The notes beneath the pieces were generated by a model, which worked only from the letters and a program-made list of their open reading frames with translations, did not search any database and was not told the DNA's origin. Position numbers and translations under genes: made by a program. From NCBI GenBank assembly GCA_958295915.1, contig OY282381.1:4610722-4674721 (forward strand): 64,000 bases of DNA. The letters are read 5' to 3'. This document shows, in pieces, positions 19,949 to 29,500 of the stretch. Origin of the DNA: an uncultured Caldilineaceae bacterium (GTDB lineage: Bacteria > Chloroflexota > Anaerolineae > Caldilineales > Caldilineaceae). Positions within the stretch are counted from its first letter, which is position 1. Each line of letters opens with the position of its first letter.

Positions 19949-21330
19949 TGGAATTCATCGCTCCTGTGGCAATCATCGCCGCCCTGATCTTTTTTAATGG
20001 CCTGTTTGTGGCAGTGGAGTTTGCGGTGGTGGCATCTTCCGCTACACGCATGGCCCAACTGGCTAAGGAAGGATCCGCCTCCGCCGCCAGGGTGATGCTG
20101 ATTCTAACCGACACCCGCTGGCAGACTCGCTTTATTATTATGGCGCAATTGGGCATTACACTTTCCAGCCTGGGCTTGGGCATGTATGGCGAACACACAA
20201 TCGCCGCCTGGATTCTAGCGCTCCTGGATCAGTACAGAGAGAGAAATGAATTTGTCACCGTCGCCACGGCCCACAGCCTGGCCTCAGTGTTGGCGATCGG
20301 TTTTATGACCTATCTGCATGTGGTCCTGGGAGAAGTGATGCCAAAATCATTGGCGCTCCAGGCGCCGGAAGCCACGGCTCTGCGGGTGGTCGGCCCAGTT
20401 GCAGTGATCGAGCGTATCTGTTCACCGCTGATCTACATCCTGAACGCCATCGCACGCGCCCTCATACGTGCCGTCGGCATTCCAGAAAGAGATGCGCACG
20501 ACCGAATGATCTCCCCTCAGGAGTTGGAACGTATCGTCGAGGAAAGTTTCGAAGAAGGGCTGATAGAGCCTTCCGAGCAGCTGTACATCGAAAATATCCT
20601 GGATATGAGGGAGCGTACCGTCGGCCAGGTGATGACCCCGCGCACCCGTATTGTCGGCATCTCCGCGGACGAAACAGAGGAACGGATACTGTCCTTTATC
20701 TGCCAATCAAATCACTCCCGCTATCCAATTTATGAGGGGAATCTGGACCAGATCAGCGGCATCTTGCATGTGAAAGACCTGGCCCGACATCGGTTGAACG
20801 GCTCCAGGCCGCTTGATGTACGCAACATGGCTCAGCGGCGGCCTGTCATCGTCGTGCCGGAAACCCTTTCACTGGATCTGATGTTGCAGCGTTTCCGAGA
20901 GGAGAGAGGCGCGCTGGCAGTCGTGATCGACGAATTCGGCGGTACGGCCGGCATCGTTACGCTCGAGGATCTGCTGGAAGAAGTCGTCGGCGAGATTCAG
21001 GACGAATTCGACATTGAACGTGCCCCGTTTGAGTTAATCACCACCCGACAACTTCGGGTGGATGGCTCGCTGTTGTTGCATGAACTGAACCAACACTTCG
21101 ACATCGACTTTACAGATGAGGAGGTGGATACGGTCGGTGGCCTGATCATGGCTCATCTGGGACGTATTCCAGAGGTCGGAGACACTGTCGAATTGAACGG
21201 CGTATACTATACGGTCGAATCCGTGGAGGGCCGAGCCGTAGATTCCGCGCTGGTAGAACTGCCCGAGTCGACGTCAGAACCGTCAGAAGCCGCTGAAAAC
21301 GACGCGGCATTGCCAGACACCGCGGAGTGA
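19948..21330 (+). CDS. CNNM/CorC-type membrane protein with CBS pair (copy 2)
   Basis: 460 residues with the same architecture as the preceding gene: DUF21 membrane domain (FNGLFVAVEFAVVASSATRM, QLGITLSSLGLGMYGE), CBS pair (VMTPRTRIVGISADE ... NHSRYPIYEGNLDQISGILH; LAVVIDEFGGTAGIVTLED) and the CorC/HlyC domain (RVDGSLLLHELNQHF). It starts with GTG at 19948, sharing the last base of the upstream TAG. The two sequences differ throughout, so this is an old duplication or heteromeric pair rather than a recent one. A ~20-residue acidic tail follows. It probably functions in divalent cation handling (inference from family). Confidence 0.92.
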   Translation: MEFIAPVAIIAALIFFNGLFVAVEFAVVASSATRMAQLAKEGSASAARVMLILTDTRWQTRFIIMAQLGITLSSLGLGMYGEHTIAAWILALLDQYRERNEFVTVATAHSLASVLAIGFMTYLHVVLGEVMPKSLALQAPEATALRVVGPVAVIERICSPLIYILNAIARALIRAVGIPERDAHDRMISPQELERIVEESFEEGLIEPSEQLYIENILDMRERTVGQVMTPRTRIVGISADETEERILSFICQSNHSRYPIYEGNLDQISGILHVKDLARHRLNGSRPLDVRNMAQRRPVIVVPETLSLDLMLQRFREERGALAVVIDEFGGTAGIVTLEDLLEEVVGEIQDEFDIERAPFELITTRQLRVDGSLLLHELNQHFDIDFTDEEVDTVGGLIMAHLGRIPEVGDTVELNGVYYTVESVEGRAVDSALVELPESTSEPSEAAENDAALPDTAE

Positions 21331-21336
21331 GACCTG

Positions 21337-21421
21337 AGCGCCCTTCAAATAGCCTGCCTTGATTCCCGCAAATCCAAATAATCCTGATGTTGAACTGGCA
21401 GGAAGGGCGCTGCGCGCCTTT
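21337..21421. terminator. Long imperfect inverted repeat after the CNNM pair
   Basis: AGCGCCCTT (21337-21345) pairs with AAGGGCGCT (21413-21421), and CCTGCC just inside pairs with GGCAGG. There is no U-tract, so termination is only one option; it could also be a mobile-repeat remnant marking the left edge of the restriction-modification gene. A further aagggcgcc follows at 21488. Confidence 0.4.
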
Positions 21422-21575
21422 GCCTTGTTCAACGGACTGCGCGCAAGTGGTTGTGGAGACGCTACGCGGGTTTGCAGTTGGCAATAAAAAGGGCGCCAAT
21501 GACAGGCCGGCCACCTGATCTTGGGAGGCGCCCATCTGAATTTTCCACCCGCGCCGCAGCGGTAGGATAGCGCAC

Positions 21576-24500
21576 ATGCCAACACTCACCCTCAAACCTA
21601 CGCACAAGCCCATCCGGGCATACTACGCCGCGCTCGAACGCTTCGAGCGCCTCGGCGTCAGCCATGAAAGCGCGGTGCGCTCCGCCTTTCAGACGCTGCT
21701 CGAACACTGCGCGCGGCAGTGCGCCTGGACGCTTGTGCCGGAACACGCCATCGCGCCTCGTGCGCGCAGAGGCGCATCGAACACTGCGCGCGGCAACAAG
21801 CGCATCATAGTTGACGGCGCCCTGATCGACGATTTCCAGTTGACCCATGGCATCTGGGAGGCGAAGGATATCCACGACGACCTGCTGACCGAAGTGCGGC
21901 GCAAGTTCGAGGCCGGCTATCCTGATGACAACATCCTCTTCCAGACGCCGCAACGCGCCATCCTGTGGCAGAACGGTCGGCAACTGCTCGACGCGGATCT
22001 GAGCGACCCGGCGCAGCTGATCGGGGTACTGGAAGCCTTCTGCGGCTATCGTCCACAGGAGTACGCCGTCTGGGAGGAGGCCGTCGCGCAGTTCAAAGAC
22101 AGAGTGCCCGACATCGGGCGCGGCCTGGCGCTGTTGATCCACAAGGAGCGGCAGAGCAACCGTCGCTTTGCCACGGCCTTTGACGATTTTCTGGAGAAAT
22201 GTCGTCAATCGATCAATCCGAACCTGCCTGAAGAGGCGGTCGAGGAGATGCTGATACAGCATCTGTTGACCGAGCGTCTGTTCCGCACCGTCTTCAACAA
22301 CCCCGACTTTACGCGCCGCAATGTCATCGCCAATGAGATCGAGAACGTGATCGACGCGCTCACATCGCAGTCGTTCAGTCGGCCTGATTTTCTCCAAGGC
22401 CTGGACCGCTTCTACGTGGTCATCGAGCGCGTGGCCGCAACCATCAACGATTTTTCCCAGAAGCAGCATTTTCTCAACACCGTCTACGAGCAGTTTTTCC
22501 AGGGCTTTTCAGTCAAGGTGGCCGATACGCACGGCATCGTCTACACACCGCAGCCGATCGTCGATTTCATGGTCCGAAGCGTTGCCCACATTCTGCAAAC
22601 GGAGTTTGGTCGCTCGCTATCCGACCCCGGCGTGCATATCATCGACCCGTTCGTGGGCACGGGCAACTTCATCGTGCGCCTGATGCGGGAGATACGCCGG
22701 ACCGCGCTGGAGGACAAATACAGGTCGGAGCTGCACTGCAACGAGGTGATGCTGCTGCCCTACTACATCGCCAGCCTGAACATCGAGCATGAATTTTATG
22801 CCGCAACCGATACGTATCAGCCCTTTGAAGGCATCTGTCTGGTGGATACCTTCGACCTGGCGGAGGACCGCCAGCTGCCGCTGTTCGCGCCGGCGAACAC
22901 ACAGCGCCTGGATACGCAGAAGCAGACGCCGATGTTCGTGGTCATCGGCAATCCGCCCTACAACGTCGGCCAGGTCAACGAGAACGACAACAACAAGAAC
23001 CGCAACTATGAGACGCTGGACAAGCGGGTGGCGGAGACCTACGCGCAAGCCTCGAAGGCGACCAATAAGAACGCGCTCTCCGACCCGTATGTGAAGGCGA
23101 TTCGCTGGGCAGCGGACCGCATTGGCGAGGAAGGGATTGTCGCCTTTATCACCAACAACAGCTTTCTCGACGCTGTGGCGTTTGATGGCATGCGGAAACA
23201 CCTGGCAGACGATTTCGATACCCTGTACAGTCTCGATTTGGGCGGGAACGCGCGCAAGGGCTTGAAGGTATCGGATGCCAATGTATTCGGCATTCGGGTG
23301 GGGGTAAGCATCAACCTGTTTGTGAAGCGTAGGGGCGTCTCTGGTGGGCGTCCGCCATCCCGTATCTTCTACTATCGAACCGACGATCTGTGGAACAAAA
23401 AGCGAAAATTCGACTTTCTGCATGCACGCCAACACGCAGGCAATATAGAGTGGCGAGAGATCAGGCCGGACAGGCGACACACCTGGCTGACAGAAGGACT
23501 CCACGCCGAATTTGAGACCTTTATGCCGCTGGGAAGCAGGGAAGCGAAGGCGGCAAAAGGCGAGGCGGTAGGTGTGATCTTTCACAGATTCAGTAACGGC
23601 GTCAAAACCAATCGTGATGCCTGGGCGTACAATTTCAATCGCGACGCGCTCACAGAGAACATGAGTCGGATGATCGATTTCTACAATGAGCAGGTGTTCA
23701 AGTGGGAACGACAGGCAGGCCGAGATGCAAACGTCGATGATTTTGTAGTCTATGATGACCGTCGAATTAGCTGGGGCGAGACACTTAAACGAAACTTGAC
23801 ACGAGGGAAAATCGCTGATTTTTCGCAAGAAAAGCTGAGGGCATCACTCTATCGTCCGTTCACGAAATCGAACCTTTACTTTAACCGGATGCTGAACGAA
23901 CGTGTATACGTCTGCCCATCCATCTTCCCCACAGCGGAGACCGAAAAAGAGAACCGGGTAATTTGTATCAGTGGACTTGGAAGCAACAAACCTTTTCACA
24001 CCTTGATGGTTTCTATGATTCCGTGCCTTGACATACTCGAAAAGACCCAATGCTTCCCCTTCTACACCTACGACGAGGACGGGACAAACCGGCGCGAGAA
24101 CATCACCGATTGGGCCTTGGCGCAGTTCCGCAGGCAGTACAGCGACGATGCCATCGGGAAATGGGACATCTTCCATTATGTCTACGGCCTGCTGCACCAT
24201 CCGCACTACCGCGAGCGCTACCAGGCCAACCTCAAACGCGACCTGCCGCGCCTGCCCTTTGCCCCGGACTTCCGGGCCTTTGCCCAAGCCGGCGCGCGTC
24301 TGGCGAAAATCCACGTCGGCTATGAAGAGATGCCCGTCTATCCCCTGACAGTCAGCGAAAACCCGGATCTGCCCCTCGATTGGCGCGTCGAGAAGATGAA
24401 ACTCTCCCGAGACAAAACACAGCTTCGCTACAACGACTTCCTGACACTCGACGGAATCCCAGCAAAAGCGTTACACTATCGGCTGGGCAACCGCTCGGCC

Positions 24501-24677
24501 CTGGAATGGATCATCGACCAGTACCGCCTCAAGACAGACAAACGCAGCGGCATCGTCAACGATCCCAACCGCGCTGACGACCCGCGCTACATCGTCAATC
24601 TGATCGGAAAGGTCATCAGCGTCAGCCTGGAGACAGTAGAGATTGTAGACGGCCTGCCGACGTTGGAGACGGTTTGA
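21576..24677 (+). CDS. Single-polypeptide restriction-modification enzyme (type ISP/IIG-like, helicase-less)
   Basis: 1033 residues combining nuclease, adenine methyltransferase and target-recognition regions. Near residue 90, VDGALIDDFQLTHGIWEAKD fits a PD-(D/E)xK nuclease core (Asp, then Glu-Ala-Lys). N6-adenine methyltransferase motif I is DPFVGTGNFIVRLMREI and motif IV is NPPYNVGQ. The stretch after it (NENDNNKNRNYETLDKR, DPYVKAIRWAADRI) is characteristic of the LlaBIII-type ISP methyltransferases. The C-terminal ~300 residues would be the recognition domain, ending in WIIDQYRLKTDKRSGIVNDPN. The ~1500-residue ISP enzymes carry an SF2 helicase between nuclease and methyltransferase; none is present here. 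No partner S, R or M gene flanks it. Its position between unrelated genes fits horizontal acquisition. Confidence 0.88.
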   Translation: MPTLTLKPTHKPIRAYYAALERFERLGVSHESAVRSAFQTLLEHCARQCAWTLVPEHAIAPRARRGASNTARGNKRIIVDGALIDDFQLTHGIWEAKDIHDDLLTEVRRKFEAGYPDDNILFQTPQRAILWQNGRQLLDADLSDPAQLIGVLEAFCGYRPQEYAVWEEAVAQFKDRVPDIGRGLALLIHKERQSNRRFATAFDDFLEKCRQSINPNLPEEAVEEMLIQHLLTERLFRTVFNNPDFTRRNVIANEIENVIDALTSQSFSRPDFLQGLDRFYVVIERVAATINDFSQKQHFLNTVYEQFFQGFSVKVADTHGIVYTPQPIVDFMVRSVAHILQTEFGRSLSDPGVHIIDPFVGTGNFIVRLMREIRRTALEDKYRSELHCNEVMLLPYYIASLNIEHEFYAATDTYQPFEGICLVDTFDLAEDRQLPLFAPANTQRLDTQKQTPMFVVIGNPPYNVGQVNENDNNKNRNYETLDKRVAETYAQASKATNKNALSDPYVKAIRWAADRIGEEGIVAFITNNSFLDAVAFDGMRKHLADDFDTLYSLDLGGNARKGLKVSDANVFGIRVGVSINLFVKRRGVSGGRPPSRIFYYRTDDLWNKKRKFDFLHARQHAGNIEWREIRPDRRHTWLTEGLHAEFETFMPLGSREAKAAKGEAVGVIFHRFSNGVKTNRDAWAYNFNRDALTENMSRMIDFYNEQVFKWERQAGRDANVDDFVVYDDRRISWGETLKRNLTRGKIADFSQEKLRASLYRPFTKSNLYFNRMLNERVYVCPSIFPTAETEKENRVICISGLGSNKPFHTLMVSMIPCLDILEKTQCFPFYTYDEDGTNRRENITDWALAQFRRQYSDDAIGKWDIFHYVYGLLHHPHYRERYQANLKRDLPRLPFAPDFRAFAQAGARLAKIHVGYEEMPVYPLTVSENPDLPLDWRVEKMKLSRDKTQLRYNDFLTLDGIPAKALHYRLGNRSALEWIIDQYRLKTDKRSGIVNDPNRADDPRYIVNLIGKVISVSLETVEIVDGLPTLETV
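21700..21795. repeat. 19-bp direct repeat inside the nuclease-domain coding sequence
   Basis: tcgaacactgcgcgcggca occurs at 21700-21718 and again at 21777-21795, 77 bp apart and therefore read in different frames (LEHCARQ versus SNTARGN). The second copy encodes part of a short Arg/Ala-rich stretch just before the nuclease core, which may be an insertion. Confidence 0.85.
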
Positions 24678-24823
24678 AAAAAACGCAAAAGCGCGGAGAC
24701 ACCGGGACACACTGAACTCCCTGGTTTTTCTTTGCGCCCTTGCGCCCTTGCGTTATTTTCCCCTTCCCGCCCTTGCGTTGTTTTCTCCTTCCCGCCTGAG
24801 ACGCGCCCGGCGGAAACGCCGAA

Positions 24824-24852
24824 TTGACAAAGCCGACCGCGGCTGGTAGACT
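24824..24852 (+). promoter_or_regulatory. Sigma-70 promoter of the ileS T-box operon
   Basis: A perfect TTGACA (24824-24829) is separated by exactly 17 bp from TAGACT (24847-24852). Transcription would start near 24859, just before the T-box stem I, matching the leader at 24870-25176. Confidence 0.7.
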
Positions 24853-24869
24853 TCTGGATAATCAAATGA

Positions 24870-25176
24870 CCTATCGGCGATGACGGAGACGAGTAGCTGT
24901 CAGCATGTCCTCAGCGAATCCGGGTGGGTGGAAGCCGGATGGACCCTGTGGCAGTGAAAATCCCTCCTGAGCTGCGGCCCGAAACGCGGTTTTGTCCGTT
25001 GAGTAGATGCCGCCGGTGTGGTGAGCCGTTACCCTCACGGCCAATCAGGAGATAGAATGAACAGAGTATTGGTTCGTTCCCCTGCTTGGCAAAGAGTTGC
25101 CCGGCGTATCGGCCGGGAAGCGGGGTGGTACCGCGGACTTATAAGCCCGTCCCGAATTGGGGGCGGGTTTTCGTTT
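24870..25176 (+). promoter_or_regulatory. T-box riboswitch, isoleucine specifier, with intrinsic terminator
   Basis: This leader reads uncharged tRNA. The AGTAG of stem I (tgacggagacgagtagctg) is near 24881-24899. gtgaaaatccctcctgagc places codon ATC (Ile) at 24960-24962 in the specifier position before the conserved gagctgcgg. The T-box sequence cggggtggtaccgcgg is at 25121-25136; its UGGU bulge can pair with the ACCA end of tRNA-Ile. The terminator stem gcccgtccc/gggggcggg, followed by ttttcgttt, spans about 25145-25176. Uncharged tRNA-Ile should stabilise the antiterminator and permit transcription of alaX, the RAYT-like gene and ileS. The Ile assignment is an alignment by eye but agrees with the downstream ileS. 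Confidence 0.92.
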
Positions 25177-25224
25177 GTAACCCCTCCAGGTGTCGAACTG
25201 GCGAGAATGCGGAATGAGGAGAAG

Positions 25225-25971
25225 ATGACTGAGCTACTCTATTACGACGACGCCTACCTGCGAGAATTTGACGCAACAGTCGCCGCTATGCAGAAAAAAG
25301 ATGGCATGTTGCGGGTCGCGCTGGACCGCACGGCGTTTTATCCCGGCGGTGGTGGCCAGCCCAACGACATCGGCTGGCTGACCACCGCCAGCCGCAGGCT
25401 GTCGGTAAGCAAAGCCAAACGTGAGGGCGACCAGGTATGGCACACGCTGAGCGGAACGGACGGCGAGTCGATCTCGATCGCCCGAGGACAGAAGGTGCAC
25501 GCTGAACTGGATTGGACGCGACGCTATGCTCTGATGCGCACTCACACGGCCATGCATATTCTGTGCGGCGTAGTCTGGCGGGATTACGGCGCCTCGGTCA
25601 CCGGCGGCAATATGGAGCCGGGAAAAGGGCGGATGGACTTTGCGTTCGCGGCCATGAGTCGCGAACTGGTTACCGAAATTGAAGAGAAATGCAACGCTGA
25701 AATCGCCGCCGCTCGCCCTGTCACCAGCAGGGTATTGCCGCGACAGGAGGCGTTCCAGATACCAGACTTGATACGCACAAAGATCAATCTGCTGCCCAAA
25801 CAGATTCCCCAAGTGCGCACCGTCGAGTTGGAAGGGCTGGACCTGCAGGCCGACGGAGGTACCCATACCCGCAACACCAGTGAAGTGGAGAAAATGCGAG
25901 TGGTGGACTACAGAAGCAAGGGCGCAATCAATAAGCGCATCTATGTAGAGATTGGAGAAAGTGAAGGGTAG
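25225..25971 (+). CDS. alaX: AlaX-type trans-editing protein (alanyl-tRNA editing)
   Basis: Free-standing relative of the AlaRS editing domain, which hydrolyses Ser (or Gly) mischarged on tRNA-Ala. The 248 residues start at the ATG at 25225, behind gaggag and directly downstream of the T-box terminator; the frame is open upstream through the leader but cannot be translated usefully there. Signatures are DRTAFYPGGGGQPNDIG, the zinc-site HxxxH as RTHTAMH, and ADGGTHTRNTSEV. The last motif is usually CGGTH; Asp replaces Cys here, which I believe also occurs in other members. Its location under an Ile T-box ahead of ileS is unusual, because its presumed substrate is tRNA-Ala. The stop is one base from the next start. 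Confidence 0.9.
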   Translation: MTELLYYDDAYLREFDATVAAMQKKDGMLRVALDRTAFYPGGGGQPNDIGWLTTASRRLSVSKAKREGDQVWHTLSGTDGESISIARGQKVHAELDWTRRYALMRTHTAMHILCGVVWRDYGASVTGGNMEPGKGRMDFAFAAMSRELVTEIEEKCNAEIAAARPVTSRVLPRQEAFQIPDLIRTKINLLPKQIPQVRTVELEGLDLQADGGTHTRNTSEVEKMRVVDYRSKGAINKRIYVEIGESEG

Positions 25972-25972
25972 A

Positions 25973-26515
25973 ATGACGTTCATCATTCCCGACCCGCCCC
26001 TCTCTGACTATAGCTGCTATCACCGACCCGGAGATGTATTCATGGTTTGCGCCACCCTGCAGGCAGAGCCAGTTTTCGGTCAGACAGGGATGGCGCATCT
26101 GCTGCGTTCGGTTTTGCGGGAAGTGCATGGCGAGTTGTGTTTCCGTATGCACGGATGGGCAGTTCTCCCCGACCAATTTCAACTCCTTCTGCATCCGGCG
26201 CAGAGCGCGTCGGCCGAACAGATCATGCGGCGCGTGCGGTATAGCTTTCAGGCAGATTACCCACAGGTGCGGGGACTGCCCGCGTCGATCGCTGTGTGGG
26301 AGCGTCGCCATCTGATCGAACCGCTCCCAGATGTGGCGGCGTTCGCGCACAGTCTTGATAGTTTGCACTACGCGCCTGTGGCCCAGAGGCTGTGCGCCCG
26401 TCCGGAAGAGTGGCCACAGACCAGCTATAGCGCCTGGGTTGAGCGCAGGCTCTATAAACTCGGTTGGGGCTGGGCCGTGCCTGAACGCCTGAACAACAAG
26501 GTAAGAGCGGAGTGA
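25973..26515 (+). CDS. RAYT/IS200-like Y1-transposase relative, HUH motif degenerate
   Basis: 180 residues resembling REP-associated tyrosine transposases. MHGWAVLPDQFQLLLHP aligns with the family block 'vMPNHvHlll', and HYAPVAQRLCARPEEWP aligns with 'NPVraGLv.rpedWpwSS'; VWERRH matches the 'vWqrry' block. In the HUH site both histidines are replaced by Gln (PNHVH to PDQFQ), so single-strand DNA cleavage is unlikely. It begins at the ATG at 25973, one base after the alaX stop, and lies between alaX and ileS in the T-box operon, which argues for retention as a working gene rather than a passing insertion. A nucleic-acid-binding role is possible but unproven. Confidence 0.72.
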   Translation: MTFIIPDPPLSDYSCYHRPGDVFMVCATLQAEPVFGQTGMAHLLRSVLREVHGELCFRMHGWAVLPDQFQLLLHPAQSASAEQIMRRVRYSFQADYPQVRGLPASIAVWERRHLIEPLPDVAAFAHSLDSLHYAPVAQRLCARPEEWPQTSYSAWVERRLYKLGWGWAVPERLNNKVRAE

Positions 26516-26553
26516 TCAGTGGTCAGTGGCTGGTGACAGCAGCTCCTGATCAC
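26512..26553. repeat. Short inverted repeat between the RAYT-like gene and ileS
   Basis: GTGATCAG (26512-26519, covering the RAYT-like stop) pairs with CTGATCAC (26546-26553). The sequence between contains tggtcagtggctggt, a string recurring in other gaps of this window (54493-54534, 58484-58517, 59584-59600). Confidence 0.65.
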
Positions 26554-26589
26554 TAGCCGCCGCAGTTAGGAAGCGAAGGTGACTCGACA

Positions 26590-29500
26590 ATGACGCAAAT
26601 CCTGTCAAAAATGAAATTCAACGCCGTGCCTGCGAACGTCTCCTTTCCAGAGATGGAAGAAGCGATACTGCAGCTGTGGCATCAAAAAGAAGTCTTCCAG
26701 CGTTCTATGAAGGAACGGGAAGGCGGGCCAGAATACGTCTTCTTCGAAGGCCCACCGACTGCCAACGGGCGACCAGGCATCCATCATGTGCTGGCAAGAG
26801 CCTTCAAAGACATGTTCCCCCGCTACAAGACAATGAAGGGCTTTCACGTTCTGCGTAAAGGCGGCTGGGATACGCACGGCCTGCCGGTGGAGCTAGAGGT
26901 TGAAAAGCAACTCGGACTTGCCGGCAAAGAACAGATCGACCAGTACGGCATCGCCAAATTCAACCAGATGTGTAAAGAATCGGTCTGGGAGTACCTGAGT
27001 GACTGGGAAGCTCTCACCGAGAGGATGGCCTTCTGGGTAAGCCTGGAAGACGCATATGTCACCATGAACAACGATTACATCCAGTCCCTCTGGTGGATTC
27101 TCAAACAACTCTGGAACAAAGACCTGCTCTTCGAAGGCTACAAAGTTGTGCCTTACTGCCCCCGCTGCGGCACGCCTCTGAGCAGCCATGAGCTGTCTCT
27201 GGGCTACAAGGAAGGGACCGTTGATCCCAGCATATACGTGAAATTTGCCGTCAAGAACGAAAAGAATACATTCCTGCTCGCCTGGACCACCACGCCCTGG
27301 ACGTTGCCAGGGAATGCGGCTCTGGCGGTAGGGGAAAACATAGAATACGTGAAAGTAAAGGATCGATCCGGCGCGCAACTCTACCTGGCGAAGGAACTGA
27401 CCAGAACTGTGCTGGAGCCAGGCTACGAACTGCTTGAGGAGATGAAAGGCAGCGCGCTGGTCGGTAAAGAGTACGAGCCTCTGTTTCGCTTTGACTCTCC
27501 AGCAGAAGACTATGCCTACGTCATCGCCGCCGATTTCGTTAGCACCGATGACGGCGCCGGTATCGTCCACATCGCCCCGGCCTTCGGAGCCGACGATTTG
27601 GCTGTCGGGCAGGCCCACGGCCTGCCCATCCTCCATACCGTCGATGCCGCCGGGCAGTTCAAGCCAGAGATAACGCCCTGGGCCGGTGTCTTTGTGAAAG
27701 ATGCAGACCCAGCCATCACTGCCGATCTGCAAGCGCGAGGGCTTCTTTATAAAGCCGAAACATACGAACATACCTACCCGTTCTGTTGGCGCTGTGATAC
27801 GCCTCTGATTTACTGGGCGAAGAAAACCTGGTACCTACGCACAAGCGACTTTCAGGAGCGTCTGGTGGCTCTGAACCATGCAATCAACTGGGTGCCGGAT
27901 CACATCCGCGCCGGGCGCTTTGGACGCTGGCTGGAAAATAATGTGGACTGGGCCTTAGGGCGAGATCGCTACTGGGCTACGCCGATCCCAATCTGGAAAA
28001 GCGACGCGCCCGGCAGCGCCTATCTGGAATGTGTCGGAAGCCTGGCCGAACTGGCCGCAAAGACCGGCCAGGATTTGAACGACCTGGATCTGCACCGGCC
28101 GTATGTGGACGAGATCACCTGGCCAGCGCCGGATGGCGGCACAATGCGCCGCGTGTCGGAAGTCTGTGACGTCTGGTTCGACAGCGGCTCCATGCCCGTT
28201 GCCCAGTGGCATTATCCTTTCGCCAATCAGGAGGAGTGGAAAACCTATCAGCAGGCCGATTACATCTGTGAGGCCATCGACCAGACCCGCGGCTGGTTTT
28301 ATACCCTCCACGCAGTCAGTACATTGCTTTTCGACCGCCCAGCCTTCAAAAATGTCATCTGCCTGGGCCACATTCTGGCAGAAGACGGCTCGAAGATGAG
28401 CAAATCGAAGGGCAATATCGTTAGCCCGTGGCAGATCTTCGCAGAACATGGCGCCGACGCCACGCGCTGGTATATGTACACCGCCGGCCCGCCAGGGAAC
28501 GCACGTCGCTTCAGTAGCAATCTGGTGGCAGAAGTGAAGCGGCGCTTTCTGAATACACTGTGGAATACGTACAGTTTTTTTGTAATGTATGCAAATCTGG
28601 CCCCCGATTGGTCGCCCGCGACGAACGACAAGGAAGACGCCGCCGAAGAGACCAGACCGAATGCCCAACTTGAGAGCCGCAATTCCCTCGATCGCTGGCT
28701 ACTCTCCGAACTCAATCGTCTCGTCCAAGACGTGACCGACGCCTACGAAAACTACGATGTGACGACAGCTACACGACCCATCGCCGATTTCGTGGATGAT
28801 CTGAGTAACTGGTACGTGCGCCTGAACCGACGGCGTTTCTGGGAAGGGGATGCAACGGCTTTGCGCACCCTGCATCATACGCTTGTGACGCTGTCGAAAC
28901 TGCTGGCCCCAGCTATCCCCTTCATTTCTGATGAGATCTATCAGAATCTGGTGGTAGCCGTCGAACCAGGCGAGCCGGATTCAGTGCATCTGGCGACCTG
29001 GCCCCTGGCCGATGAAAGCGTCATCGATGCCCATCTGCGCGCGGATATGAAACTGGCCCAAAAGGTAACGACCCTGGGCCGGGCGGCCAGAGAAACCGCC
29101 GCCCTGAAAGTGCGCCAACCTCTGCAACAGGTGGTGGTGCGTACCCGTTCAGAGGAGGAAAGAGCCGGATTGGAGCGAGTGACGGAGATGTTGTTGACTG
29201 AACTGAATGTGAAGGAGCTGGCCTTTGCCGACGATGCCGGCGATCTTGTGGAGGTGGAGGTGTTCCCGTTGCCCAGACAACTCGGCCAAAAATACGGCCG
29301 CGGCTACCCAGTCATCCGCAAAACGTTTGCGCAGATGGACCAGGAAGAACTGGCTCGGCGCTTCGATGCCGGCGAGAGCGTAGCCGTGGAGACCGACAGC
29401 CAGCGTTATGTTGTCGAGGCGGAGGATGTAGAAGTGCGTAGAAGCCCCAAGGCAGGCCTTAGTGTGGCCGAAGACGGCGGCTATTTGGTTGCCGTCACCA

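Noticed and set aside
22617..23828. 403-codon minus-strand open frame inside the restriction-modification gene
   Set aside because: It mirrors the third-base bias of the real methyltransferase gene; no start signal and no recognisable domain.
21337..24800. The restriction-modification gene as part of a larger mobile defence island
   Set aside because: No integrase, tRNA attachment site or other defence gene adjoins it; the neighbours are CNNM genes and the ileS operon.
25018..25224. Upstream extension of the alaX reading frame with a GTG start at 25018
   Set aside because: This stretch is the T-box leader, including the T-box sequence and terminator. The residues it would encode are not alaX-like, and a good Shine-Dalgarno lies before the ATG at 25225.
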